Shown in pieces: positions 1-11,561 of a stretch of DNA of 64,000 nt. Position 1 is the first letter of the stretch; each line of letters starts with the position of its first letter. A model generated the notes under the pieces. It was not told the origin of the DNA. It ran no database searches and saw only the letters and a list, made by a program, of their open reading frames with translations. Made by a program: the position numbers and the translations under genes. The stretch is from Acetatifactor sp. (lineage in GTDB: Bacteria > Bacillota > Clostridia > Lachnospirales > Lachnospiraceae), in contig JAEEVF010000006.1 of the NCBI GenBank assembly GCA_016290775.1, forward strand, positions 83,990-147,989. Reading direction: 5' to 3'.

Positions 1-1
1 C

Positions 2-43
2 ACCATGACCTACGTCACCAACGCCATTGGCGGTGAGGAATAA
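2..43 (+). CDS. atpB: ATP synthase Fo subunit a, C-terminal end (partial)
   Basis: Only the last 13 codons are in the window, reading TMTYVTNAIGGEE before a TAA stop. The call rests on position: the frame ends 54 bases before the c-subunit gene, where clostridial operons carry atpB (order a-c-b-delta-alpha-gamma-beta-epsilon). Subunit a forms the ion half-channels that load and unload the c-ring. Thirteen residues are too few to recognise the protein independently. Confidence 0.6.
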   Translation, partial: TMTYVTNAIGGEE

Positions 44-85
44 ATCTAAACAACATGGAAACCTTGAATCAATCATATATTTTAG

Positions 86-361
<276 letters not shown>

Positions 362-376
362 AAAGGAGCCTAGACA

Positions 377-906
377 ATGATGTTATTAACTGCAGGAGAG
401 AGCTATGAAAGAATGTTCGGCCTCGACTGGCAGCTCTTGGCAGATTCCACTCTGACCTTGATCGCCGTCTTCGCCCTCTTCGCCATCATGAGTTACTTCC
501 TGTTCAACCCGGCGCGCAAGATGCTTAGTGACCGTAAGGAAAAGATCCGCGGCGAGCTTGAAGATGCCAAGTCCAACATGGATCAGGCAAAGACCCTCAA
601 GGACGAATATGAGGGCAAGCTCAAGGTCATCGACAAGGAAGCGGAAGTGATCCTTTCCGAGGCGCGCAGCAAGGGCCTTGCAAATCAGGCGTCGATCATT
701 GCCGAAGCGAAGGAAGAGGCTGCCAGGATCTTAGACAGAGCCCGCGTGGAAGCAATGCTCGAAAAGCAAAAGATGTCGGACGACGTGAAGAAGGAGATCA
801 TCAACGTGGCTTCCGTCATGGCCGGAAAAGTGGTTGCGGCCAACATCGACACGAAGGTGCAGGACGAGCTGATCGACGAGACCTTAAAGGAAATGGGTGA
901 GAGCAC

Positions 907-919
<13 letters not shown>
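377..919 (+). CDS. atpF: ATP synthase Fo subunit b
   Basis: The 180-residue protein is the peripheral stalk that holds F1 against the membrane sector. It has one N-terminal membrane segment (about residues 22-43, ending in FLFNPARKML, which suits the family) followed by a long charged helix rich in Lys, Glu and Ala. The ATG follows AAGGAG at 363-368; a second ATG one codon later is equally possible. It begins 15 bases after atpE and its end overlaps atpH by 13 bases, implying coupled translation. There is a single b gene, as in other Firmicutes. Confidence 0.95.
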
Positions 920-3101
<2,182 letters not shown>

Positions 3102-3154
3102 GCAAACTCGGGTCCGAGCCTGGGCAGTAGAAAGATTACGTAAGGAGACGCGGT

Positions 3155-4033
3155 ATGGCTTCCATGCGCGACATTAAGCGCCGGCGCAGCAGTATCCAGA
3201 GCACGCAGCAGATCACGAAAGCGATGAAGCTGGTGTCCACGGTAAAGCTGCAGCGAGCTAGAGCCGGTGCGGAACGATCAAAATCATATTTTCATTGCAT
3301 GTATGACACCATGAACAGCATCCTTGCCAGGGTGGGAGCCGTGGATCACAAGTACCTAAAAGCCGGTGAAACGGGCAAAAAGGCCGTGATCCTGATCAGT
3401 TCCAATCGTGGCTTGGCGGGCGGATATAATAACAACGTGTCCAAGCTGATCACGCGAAATGAGTCGTGGACACCCGATGAGGTGCTTGTCTATGCCATCG
3501 GCAACAAGGGTCGCGAGATCTGTTCCCGTGCGGGCTATGAGATCAAGGAATCCCTTCCTGAGGTCATGGAGGCGCCGGCATATGCAGACGCCATGTTCCT
3601 GACGGAGCGGCTTCTAAAGTCCTTCGAGGAAGGCGAGATCTGCGAGATCTACCTGGCTTACACGGCGTTTAAGAACACGGTAAGTCATATCCCGACGTTG
3701 ATGAAGCTTCTTCCCGTGGAGAAGGCGGTGGAGCATGAACTGACTGAGGAAGAGAAGGCGGCGAAGGCGGCTGAGGCACCGATGAATTTCGAGCCTGAGG
3801 ACGAGGAAGCGCTGGACCTGATCATTCCGAAGTACGTGGCAAGCCTGATCTACGGCGCGCTTGTGGAGGCACTTGCTTCCGAAAATGGCGCAAGAATGCA
3901 GGCCATGGACAATGCGACGAACAATGCGGAGGAGCTGATCGACGATCTGGAGCTTCTGTACAACCGTGCGCGTCAGGGTTCCATCACGCAGGAGCTGACG
4001 GAGATCATCGCAGGTGCAAATGCAATTCAGTAA
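3155..4033 (+). CDS. atpG: ATP synthase F1 subunit gamma
   Basis: The 292-residue protein is the central shaft that turns inside the alpha3beta3 head. The N-terminal helix (MRDIKRRRSSIQSTQQITKAMKLV, residues 4-27) and the C-terminal helix with ENGARMQAMDNATNNAEELI are the classic coiled shaft elements. The start follows AAGGAG at 3142-3147. An acidic insert near residues 195-220 (ELTEEEKAAKAAEAP) is somewhat longer than in many homologues. It sits 53 bases after atpA in the same operon. Confidence 0.96.
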   Translation: MASMRDIKRRRSSIQSTQQITKAMKLVSTVKLQRARAGAERSKSYFHCMYDTMNSILARVGAVDHKYLKAGETGKKAVILISSNRGLAGGYNNNVSKLITRNESWTPDEVLVYAIGNKGREICSRAGYEIKESLPEVMEAPAYADAMFLTERLLKSFEEGEICEIYLAYTAFKNTVSHIPTLMKLLPVEKAVEHELTEEEKAAKAAEAPMNFEPEDEEALDLIIPKYVASLIYGALVEALASENGARMQAMDNATNNAEELIDDLELLYNRARQGSITQELTEIIAGANAIQ

Positions 4034-4045
4034 GAACAATATTAG

Positions 4046-5479
<1,434 letters not shown>

Positions 5480-5488
5480 GGTGGCAAC

Positions 5489-5896
5489 ATGAGTGAAGAA
5501 AAGAAGGAGTACCGGCTCCGCATCGTGACCCCCGAGAGAGTGTTCTACGAGGGGCCTGTGGAAATGGTGGAATTCAATACGACGGAGGGGCAGATCGGCG
5601 TTCTTCCGGGGCATATACCCATGACGGTCATCGTCTCGCCCGGGATTCTGACCATCACGGAGGCGGAAGGGACCAAGGAAGCGGCCCTGCATGCCGGATT
5701 TGCGGAGATCCTGCCGGATCAGATCACGATCCTGGCGGAGATCATTGAATGGCCGGATGAGATTGATAAGGATCGCGCGGAGTACGCCCTCCAAAAGGCA
5801 AGGGAGCGACTCGAAAACCGCGACTCGCAGACCGATCTCGCCATGGCGGAGACCGCGCTGCAGCGTGCGATCGCACGTATCGAAGTATTGAAATAA
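5489..5896 (+). CDS. atpC: ATP synthase F1 subunit epsilon
   Basis: The 135-residue protein couples the rotor to the c-ring and regulates ATP hydrolysis. It has the N-terminal beta sandwich (YRLRIVTPERVFYEGPVEMV, then GQIGVLPGHIPM) and a C-terminal helical hairpin rich in Arg and Glu. The start follows AAGGTGG at 5478-5484, only nine bases after atpD. It is the last gene of the operon and a strong hairpin follows within 13 bases. Confidence 0.96.
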   Translation: MSEEKKEYRLRIVTPERVFYEGPVEMVEFNTTEGQIGVLPGHIPMTVIVSPGILTITEAEGTKEAALHAGFAEILPDQITILAEIIEWPDEIDKDRAEYALQKARERLENRDSQTDLAMAETALQRAIARIEVLK

Positions 5897-5908
5897 CGTT
5901 TACGAAAA

Positions 5909-5971
5909 ATACGCAGTGGTCATTTGTTTGGCTTACGACAACAAATGATGCACTGCGTATGGACTTTTTTT
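5909..5971 (+). terminator. Terminator of the ATP synthase operon
   Basis: A long imperfect hairpin pairs ATACGCAGTG...TCATTTGT (from 5909) with ACAAATGA...CACTGCGTAT (to 5960), with one small bulge and a loop of about a dozen bases. A run of seven T follows (5965-5971). Its position right after atpC supports an intrinsic terminator. Confidence 0.9.
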
Positions 5972-6029
5972 GAAAGAACCGTTTGGAAGCGCGCGGGTTG
6001 GCGCGCAAAGAACCGAAGGCAGGGACTGC

Positions 6030-7262
6030 ATGGAAGAATTAGCGAAGCTTTTAGATGAGGCATTAAGTGAAAATCTAAGCCAGATCATCCTGAGCAACAC
6101 CAGGGATGATACGGTCGCTTCAAAGTCGAAGATCCGCCCCGTTCTGATCGGAGAGGAACTCAAGTTCCAGGAGACGCGCTATCAGGGGACCAAGGTCTTC
6201 CATGAGAATTTCTCCAAGCAGGAGATGGCGCAAAGGATCTCGCAGGAGCTTTCGGAGCTCTTCCGCCAGGGAGAGATCAAGACAGCAGGCCTTACCGCAA
6301 CCGTGCTCGTGAGCAAAAAGGGCAAGATGACGGTGAAGGTGCGGCGAGGAATGTCCGCGCCAAGCGGCACAAACAAAGGAGCAAACGGCGCGGAAGCAGG
6401 CACGAACACCGCAACAACGCCAGCCGACGCACAGACAGCCACCTTGGATACGTCCCGCCTTGCCCACAACCGCTCCAAGACCTACGTCCTTCCTGAGGGC
6501 GAGCCCGTGGATTTTCTGATGCGGCTTGGCGTGCAGACGCCGGACGGGCGCATCACCAAGAACCGCTATGACAAGTTCCGCCAGATCAACCGCTTTTTGG
6601 AATTCATTGAGGACGTGCTCGAAGACCTTCCCAAGGAAGGAACCATCCACATTGTGGATTTTGGCTGTGGCAAGTCGTACCTCACCTTTGCAACCTATTA
6701 CTTCCTGCACGTAAAGCAGGGCCGTGACCTTGAAGTGACGGGGCTTGACCTGAAGGAGGACGTGATCCGGCATTGTAACGAGATCGCAAGGGACCTGCAC
6801 TACGACGGCCTGCACTTCCTGCAGGGCGACATTAGTGCATATGAAGGCTCTCGGGCCGACGTGGTGATCTCGCTCCACGCCTGTGACTTAGCGACGGACT
6901 ATGCCCTCGAAAAGGCCGTAAAATGGGGCGCGAAGGTCATATTGGCAGTGCCCTGTTGCCAGCATGAACTAAACCGCCAGATAAAAAATGACGTACTGCG
7001 GCCGGCGCTGCAATATGGCATCATCAAGGAACGCATGGCGGCGCTCCTGACCGATGCGGTGCGCGCACAGCTCCTTACGCAGCAAGGGTATGACACGCAG
7101 ATCCTTGAATTTATCGACATGGAACATACCCCCAAAAATCTCCTGATCCGTGCCGTAAAGCGCGGCGGCATGCGCCCTTCGGGAAATGCGAAGGCCCTTG
7201 CCGAGATGGAGAGCTTTCTTGGGATCAGTCCGACGCTGGAAAAGCTCTTAAAGAACTCTTAA
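6030..7262 (+). CDS. Class I SAM-dependent methyltransferase (Methyltransf_32-like)
   Basis: A 410-residue protein. The C-terminal half is a Rossmann-type methyltransferase: motif I VDFGCGKSYLTFA, then the acidic GLDLKED, then VISLHACDLATDYAL and the PCCQHEL signature seen in the PF13679-type family. The N-terminal half is family-specific and may bind substrate; a low-complexity Ala/Thr/Asn/Gly linker (GTNKGANGAEAGTNTATT) separates the two. The substrate is not evident; an RNA is a guess from distant relatives. An upstream TTG at 5970 lies in the T-run of the atp terminator, so the ATG at 6030 (after GGCAGGG) is preferred. The next gene starts 21 bases downstream, suggesting cotranscription. 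Confidence 0.8.
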   Translation: MEELAKLLDEALSENLSQIILSNTRDDTVASKSKIRPVLIGEELKFQETRYQGTKVFHENFSKQEMAQRISQELSELFRQGEIKTAGLTATVLVSKKGKMTVKVRRGMSAPSGTNKGANGAEAGTNTATTPADAQTATLDTSRLAHNRSKTYVLPEGEPVDFLMRLGVQTPDGRITKNRYDKFRQINRFLEFIEDVLEDLPKEGTIHIVDFGCGKSYLTFATYYFLHVKQGRDLEVTGLDLKEDVIRHCNEIARDLHYDGLHFLQGDISAYEGSRADVVISLHACDLATDYALEKAVKWGAKVILAVPCCQHELNRQIKNDVLRPALQYGIIKERMAALLTDAVRAQLLTQQGYDTQILEFIDMEHTPKNLLIRAVKRGGMRPSGNAKALAEMESFLGISPTLEKLLKNS

Positions 7263-7283
7263 AAGAACCAAAGGAACGTAACC

Positions 7284-9806
7284 ATGAAAAAATTCTTGCT
7301 CCGAAGCACGGTTTTTGTGCTTGCCTTTGTGATCACGCTTGTGGTGGCAAGTCGACTGTTAAATAAAGACCGCGATAACCTGACGCAGGAGATGGCGCAC
7401 GCCACGCTCCCTGTGGTTACTATGCTCTGGGGTGAGACGGAATATAACCCCCTCTATGGGTATGTCACGCCCATGGATCCCGCATTTCAGAGGGATCAGA
7501 TCACCATTCTTGGGGAAAACAGAAACACCGAATTCTTGATCCGTTCCTACGGCCGGGACATAACGAAGATCGACGCACAGGTGCGAAGCGGCGACGGCGA
7601 GCGCCTGATCGAGACGATCGAGATCACGCAATTTCAGAAAAAAGGCGATGAGATCCGGGCTGAGCTCGCGCTCAAAGACCTCATCGAAAAGGGCGAGGAA
7701 TATGTCATCTCCATCTGTCTGACCTTGGACGATTGGCAGGAGGCGTGGTATCACACCAGGGCAATCTGGGATCCGGAAAGCCTTGTGGGTGAAGAACTTG
7801 CCTTTGTCAGCAACTTCCATGAGACGCTGTTCCATCGCGAGGAGGCCAAAAACCTCGTGAAATACCTAGAGTCCAACCCGAAACTTCAGGACAACGACTC
7901 CTTCCATTATGTGAACATTCACTCAAGCTTCAAGCAGATCACCTGGGGCGACCTGAAAGTGACGGAGAGCCGTAAGCCCGTATATACCGTAAAGGAGATC
8001 CACGGGCGCGACGCTTCGATCCTTGTGGATTTTGGCGTTTCCACAAAGGGAAACGAGAAAACGACCTACTATCGGGCGCAGGAATTCTTTAAGATCCGTT
8101 ATTCCGCAGACCGCACGTACCTTCTGGCATATGAGCGCGCCATGACGCAGATCCCGGATGAGAATGCGCTCTACGGCGGCGATAAGCTCCTTCTTGGCAT
8201 CGGCGACGAGAACGTGGACATGATGGAGAGCGAGGACGGCAACGTTGTCGTGTTCCAGCAGGCAGACCGCCTGTTTTCCTTCCAGATCGGAACGCAAAGG
8301 CTCGTGAAGATCTTTAGCTTTTATGACGTTGGCCGCGAGGATGCCCGCGAGGAGCATGACGACGCGGACGTGAAAATCCTGAGCGTGGACAAGGACGGAA
8401 GCTGTACCTTCGCCGTTTACGGATATCAGAGCCGCGGCGAGAGAGAAGGCGAGAACGGCATCCGGATCTGCCGCTATGACGCAAAGATCAACGCGGTCTC
8501 GGAAACTGCTTTTATTCCTTGGGATCAGCCCTATTCCGTCCTGAAGGCACAGATGGATCAGCTGCTTTATTACGGGCAGGACCAGTTCCTCTACCTTTGT
8601 CTTGAGCAGGCGGTTTATCGGTGCGATCTGAAAAAAAAGACCTATGAAAAACTCCTGGAGATCCGCGGGGACGGTTGCATGATGGCATCTGCCGATCACC
8701 AGATCCTGACGTGGCAGGAGCCTTTTGCGGACGGAACCGCCAGAGAGATTCTGATCCAAAATCTTGCGACGAACACAAGCAGCAAGTTTACGGGCGGGCA
8801 GGATGAAGTCCTTCGCCTCCTTGGTTTCATGGGACAGGACGTGATCTTTGGCGTCGCAAAAAGAGAAGAGATTGCGAAGACCATCGGGGGTCGTGAGATC
8901 TTCCCCATGTACAAGCTCCGTATTGGACGAGCGGACGGTACGCTCCAGAAGGAATATTCTCAAGAAGGCCTTTACGTCACGGGCTGCACGGTGGAGGAGA
9001 ATCAGATCATCTTAGAGCGCGCGACGAGAAAGGATGACGGAAGCTTTGTGGATGCAACGCCGGATCATGTGACCAAGACAAAGCAGGAGGCCGCCGGAAA
9101 GAACGTTGTCGCACCCGTGGACATCGACGTGTACGAGACCTACGTACAGATCAAGGTGAATGGCAAGATCGATGCAAACAAGGTGCAGCTCCTGACGCCA
9201 AAGGAAGTGATCGTCGAAGGCGCGGAGAGCTTTGTCGTGGAGGCCGAGGCGCCCACGGATCGCTACCTGGTATATAGTCCGTTTGGTCTTGAGGGAAGCT
9301 ACGTGAGCGCATCCAATGCAGTGCAGAAGGCGGATGAGATCTCAGGCTATGTCATCGGCCACGAAGGAAATCTGATCTGGAGAAAGTCCGATCGGAGCAC
9401 GCGTAATCAGATCATGGCGATCAGCGAGCCGGATAAGGTTCCGGCCGAGGAAAGCATGGCCGTCTGCCTTGACGTGATGCTTCGCACGAAGGGCGTATCG
9501 CTTGACTCAGCACCGCTTTTGGAAGAAGGAAAGACGCCGCAGATGATCGTTCAGGACAGCCTTTCGGAGGGAAGTGCGCTTTCCCTTGTTGGCGTGAGCC
9601 TGGATGCGATGTTATATTATGTCTCCAAAGACCTTCCGGTGCTTGCGATCCTGCGCTCGGGAGAGGGCGTTCTCATCACGGGCTATAACGAGTCGCTGGT
9701 GGTGATCTTCCAGCCTTCTACGGGGAAACTCGGAAAGCGCGGCATGAGCGATGCGGCCAAGTGGTTTGAGGAGAACGACAACTGTTTTCTCACGTTTTCT
9801 CCTTGA
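7284..9806 (+). CDS. Membrane-anchored envelope protein with C39-like C-terminal domain (unknown function)
   Basis: An 840-residue protein I do not recognise as a named family. Residues 5-24 form one hydrophobic N-terminal segment (signal anchor, no lipobox), so the rest is probably outside the cell. The middle (about 260-700) has repeated beta-strand units such as DKDGSCTFAVYGYQ and GDGCMMASADHQILTW, suggesting a propeller. The last 125 residues resemble a papain-fold C39 domain: MLRTKGV, PVLAILRSGEGVLITGYN, IFQPSTGKL and a final aromatic strand. The usual catalytic Cys aligns with Ser in ESMAVCLD and the usual His before the ITGYN strand is Glu, so activity is doubtful. It shares codon style with its neighbours and probably an operon with the methyltransferase. 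Confidence 0.6.
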   Translation: MKKFLLRSTVFVLAFVITLVVASRLLNKDRDNLTQEMAHATLPVVTMLWGETEYNPLYGYVTPMDPAFQRDQITILGENRNTEFLIRSYGRDITKIDAQVRSGDGERLIETIEITQFQKKGDEIRAELALKDLIEKGEEYVISICLTLDDWQEAWYHTRAIWDPESLVGEELAFVSNFHETLFHREEAKNLVKYLESNPKLQDNDSFHYVNIHSSFKQITWGDLKVTESRKPVYTVKEIHGRDASILVDFGVSTKGNEKTTYYRAQEFFKIRYSADRTYLLAYERAMTQIPDENALYGGDKLLLGIGDENVDMMESEDGNVVVFQQADRLFSFQIGTQRLVKIFSFYDVGREDAREEHDDADVKILSVDKDGSCTFAVYGYQSRGEREGENGIRICRYDAKINAVSETAFIPWDQPYSVLKAQMDQLLYYGQDQFLYLCLEQAVYRCDLKKKTYEKLLEIRGDGCMMASADHQILTWQEPFADGTAREILIQNLATNTSSKFTGGQDEVLRLLGFMGQDVIFGVAKREEIAKTIGGREIFPMYKLRIGRADGTLQKEYSQEGLYVTGCTVEENQIILERATRKDDGSFVDATPDHVTKTKQEAAGKNVVAPVDIDVYETYVQIKVNGKIDANKVQLLTPKEVIVEGAESFVVEAEAPTDRYLVYSPFGLEGSYVSASNAVQKADEISGYVIGHEGNLIWRKSDRSTRNQIMAISEPDKVPAEESMAVCLDVMLRTKGVSLDSAPLLEEGKTPQMIVQDSLSEGSALSLVGVSLDAMLYYVSKDLPVLAILRSGEGVLITGYNESLVVIFQPSTGKLGKRGMSDAAKWFEENDNCFLTFSP

Positions 9807-9831
9807 TTTTTAGGCTGAAACGTTCTATTCT
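9803..9831 (+). promoter_or_regulatory. Candidate sigma-A promoter for the DUF1508 gene
   Basis: TTGATT (9803-9808) and TATTCT (9826-9831) are separated by 17 bases. The -35 overlaps the stop of the preceding gene. Both boxes are imperfect, so confidence is moderate. Confidence 0.4.
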
Positions 9832-9842
9832 AAAAAGGAAGG

Positions 9843-9860
9843 ATGCATGATCACATGCAT
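9843..9860 (+). promoter_or_regulatory. Palindrome in the 5' leader of the DUF1508 gene
   Basis: ATGCATG (9843-9849) and CATGCAT (9854-9860) are perfect inverted arms around ATCA. The element lies just after the candidate promoter and about 24 bases before the AGGAGG of the next gene. It could be an operator or an mRNA hairpin; nothing shows which. Confidence 0.4.
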
Positions 9861-9898
9861 GTCAAAACAATCAATCAAATAACAGGAGGTTATGAGTT

Positions 9899-10285
9899 AT
9901 GGGCAAGTTTGTCATCAAGGAAACCAAGACGGGCATTAAGTTCGACCTCAAGGCTGGAAACGGCGAGACCATTTTAACTTCTGAGGTTTACACCACCGAG
10001 GCTGCATGTAAGAAGGGTATTGCCAGTGTTACCAAGAACGCACCTGTTGCAGGGATTGAGGATCAGACGGAAGAAGGCTATGCAACCGTTAAGAACCCCA
10101 AGTTCGAGATTTATACTGATAAGGCTGGCGAGTATCGTTTCCGCCTGAAAGCTACCAATGGCACGATCATCGGCGTTGGCGAAGGCTACAAGGCAAAGAA
10201 GAGCTGCGTAAACGGCATCGAGTCCGTTAAGAAGAACGTAGCTGAAGCTCCTACCGTTAAGGAAGAAGCTAAGAAGGCAAAATAA
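9899..10285 (+). CDS. YegP-like DUF1508 protein
   Basis: A 128-residue protein with two copies of the DUF1508 motif: KFVIKETKTGIKFDLKAGNGETILTSEVYTT (residues 3 onward) and FEIYTDKAGEYRFRLKATNG (about residue 66 onward), each followed by a Lys-rich helix with GI(A/E)SV.KN. The family (E. coli YegP) is small, abundant and without an assigned reaction. There is no signal peptide, so it is cytoplasmic. AGGAGG at 9884-9889 fixes the start. It lies 11 bases before another small gene, probably one transcript ending at the 10567 hairpin. Confidence 0.85.
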   Translation: MGKFVIKETKTGIKFDLKAGNGETILTSEVYTTEAACKKGIASVTKNAPVAGIEDQTEEGYATVKNPKFEIYTDKAGEYRFRLKATNGTIIGVGEGYKAKKSCVNGIESVKKNVAEAPTVKEEAKKAK

Positions 10286-10296
10286 GGAGAAACGTC

Positions 10297-10521
10297 ATGG
10301 CTGCTGACATTAAGGATCAGATCACTAAGGTTGTTGATAAGGTCACCAAGGATGAGAAGCTGATGGACCAGTTCAAGAAGGATCCGGTGAAGGCCGTGGA
10401 ATCCGTACTGGGCGTGGATCTTCCCGATGACGTGGTAAAGAAGGTTGTAGATGGCGTAAAGGCAAAGGTTTCCATCGATAAGCTTGGCGGCATTGCCGGC
10501 ACCATCAAGAACCTGTTCTAG
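10297..10521 (+). CDS. Small protein resembling a nitrile-hydratase-type leader (NHLP/Nif11-like)
   Basis: A 74-residue acidic and lysine-rich protein. The stretch FKKDPVKAVESVLGVDLPDD (residues 26-45) follows the pattern of nitrile hydratase-derived RiPP leader peptides, in which Asp-Pro precedes a short helix and then a Leu-Pro turn. A Gly-Gly pair (64-65) precedes only nine residues, IAGTIKNLF. No maturase, peptidase or exporter gene lies nearby, so a RiPP role is not supported by context; similar stand-alone proteins appear in Clostridia with unknown function. The start is preceded by AAGGAG about 7 bases upstream. Confidence 0.65.
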   Translation: MAADIKDQITKVVDKVTKDEKLMDQFKKDPVKAVESVLGVDLPDDVVKKVVDGVKAKVSIDKLGGIAGTIKNLF

Positions 10522-10566
10522 AATTGGTTTTACAAGTTCTGCCATAGTTAATAAATCATGCATGAA

Positions 10567-10605
10567 GAAGGCGGAGACCGTTTGGTCTCCGCCTTCAACA
10601 TTTTT
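10567..10605. terminator. Bidirectional terminator between the small-protein genes and queT
   Basis: GAAGGCGGAGACC (10567-10579) pairs perfectly with GGTCTCCGCCTTC (10584-10596) around a GTTT loop, with ATTTTT following on the plus strand. The converging queT gene ends 16 bases further on, so the hairpin can serve both directions. Confidence 0.85.
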
Positions 10606-10611
10606 ATTTCA

Positions 10612-11142
10612 TTAGTTCTCCGGGAAAAGGTGTCTGCGATATTTCTTCAGCACTTGCAGAAGAAGGAATCCAAAGATCCCGCAGGAGATCACTTCGCCGA
10701 TGCCGACCGTCAACATGAAGAACGGTACGCCGCCTTCGAATTTATATACATAAGCAAGAACGAAGGGGATGATGAGAACGTTGGCAATGATGGGAGGAAG
10801 CGTGCAACAGATCTCGTGGGGCACGGTCTTTTTCGGATCCTTGGGCTTGCAACGCTTGCTGATCAAATAAGTTCCGATCGCGCCAAGGAGCGTTGCGATG
10901 CTGCCAAACACAATGTCCAAGAACATGCAGTTGCTCAAATAATTCGCCAGGATGCATCCGATAAAGAGTCCGGGGATCGCTGCCGGCGTGAAAAAGGGAA
11001 GGATGGTGAGTGCTTCCGAGAAGCGGACCTGAATGGCGTAATTCGCCAGCCCCAAGGCATTTGCCAAAAGGGTGAGAACGACATAAAGAGCAGCAATGGC
11101 TGCTGCCTGAGTGATGAATAGAACTTTCTTGTTTTGTTTCAT
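10612..11142 (-). CDS. queT: QueT-family queuosine precursor transporter (ECF S component)
   Basis: A 176-residue integral membrane protein with about five hydrophobic segments. The features fit the QueT family (PF06177): the N-terminal helix with ITQAAAIAALYVVLTLL, VRFSEALTILPFF, and PGLFIGCILANYLSN. Such proteins are the substrate-binding S components of ECF importers for preQ0, preQ1 or queuine and use a shared energising module encoded elsewhere. The leader carries a preQ1-I-like element, which supports the assignment independently. The ribosome binding site (AGGAG on the minus strand) lies within that element's 3' end. Confidence 0.9.
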   Translation of the reverse strand: MKQNKKVLFITQAAAIAALYVVLTLLANALGLANYAIQVRFSEALTILPFFTPAAIPGLFIGCILANYLSNCMFLDIVFGSIATLLGAIGTYLISKRCKPKDPKKTVPHEICCTLPPIIANVLIIPFVLAYVYKFEGGVPFFMLTVGIGEVISCGIFGFLLLQVLKKYRRHLFPEN

Positions 11143-11149
11143 TTGTTTT

Positions 11150-11195
11150 CTCCTGTAGTTTTGTTTTACGAGAGGAAGGTTTCGAACTCTCGGTG
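11150..11195 (-). ncRNA. preQ1-I-like riboswitch upstream of queT
   Basis: On the minus strand a CGAGAG/CTCTCG stem (11187-11192 with 11169-11174) encloses a 12-base pyrimidine- and A-containing loop, followed by the A-rich tail TAAAACAAAACTA and then CAGGAG, the ribosome binding site. This is the size and order of a preQ1 class I aptamer, whose A-rich tail docks into the stem and hides the ribosome binding site when preQ1 is bound. The gene downstream is a queuosine-precursor transporter, the expected target. I could not verify every conserved loop base. Confidence 0.65.
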
Positions 11196-11207
11196 TTACA
11201 GTGTTTC

Positions 11208-11235
11208 ATTATACCTTATACAAGGAAATTGTCAA
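11208..11235 (-). promoter_or_regulatory. queT promoter
   Basis: On the minus strand TTGACA (11230-11235) and TATAAT (11208-11213) are perfect sigma-A boxes 16 bases apart. Transcription would start about 10 bases before the riboswitch stem. Confidence 0.85.
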
Positions 11236-11242
11236 CAGTAAC

Positions 11243-11271
11243 TTGACAAGGAATGGGGAATGACTTATAAT
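11243..11271 (+). promoter_or_regulatory. ileS promoter
   Basis: TTGACA (11243-11248) and TATAAT (11266-11271) are perfect sigma-A boxes with a 17-base spacer. The start site would fall near 11279, just before the T-box leader. The -35 lies only seven bases from the -35 of the divergent queT promoter. Confidence 0.9.
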
Positions 11272-11285
11272 ATCTGAACAAGTGA

Positions 11286-11530
11286 AAGGCGATGACAAAG
11301 ACAGTACTCCTTTTTGGAAAGCCTCAGAGAGCCGGTGTTGGTGCGAATCCGGCGCGAGTAAAAGAGGGAGGAAGATCACTTTCGAGCTGCCGGGTGAAAG
11401 CATTTTTGCAAGTAATCTTGGACGTACGTCTCCACGTTACGGAGAAGCGCATTTATCTTAAGGAGCGTGCGTCGTAATAGGTGGTTAACGAGCGAGAAAG
11501 GCCTCGTCCTATTATGGACGGGGCTTCATC
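11286..11530 (+). ncRNA. T-box leader of ileS (isoleucine specifier ATC)
   Basis: The leader shows the T-box order. AGAGAGCCGG with GGTGCGAATCCGG near 11327-11352 forms the Stem I distal region. GGAAGATCACTTTCGAGC holds ATC at 11375-11377, the expected isoleucine specifier, followed by a purine. Near 11477-11491 TAGGTGGTTAACGAG is the T-box antiterminator sequence. GCCTCGTCC (11501-11509) pairs with GGACGGGGC (11516-11524) as the terminator, although the T-run after it is weak. Uncharged tRNA-Ile would favour read-through into ileS. Confidence 0.9.
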
Positions 11531-11561
11531 TGTTTAAAAACCACGAAAAGGAGAGATGAAC

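Noticed and set aside
5970..6029. TTG start adding 20 residues to the methyltransferase
   Set aside because: It lies in the T-run of the atp terminator and lacks a ribosome binding site.
10558..11121. Plus-strand open frame opposite queT
   Set aside because: Antisense to a clear membrane protein gene and it starts within the terminator.
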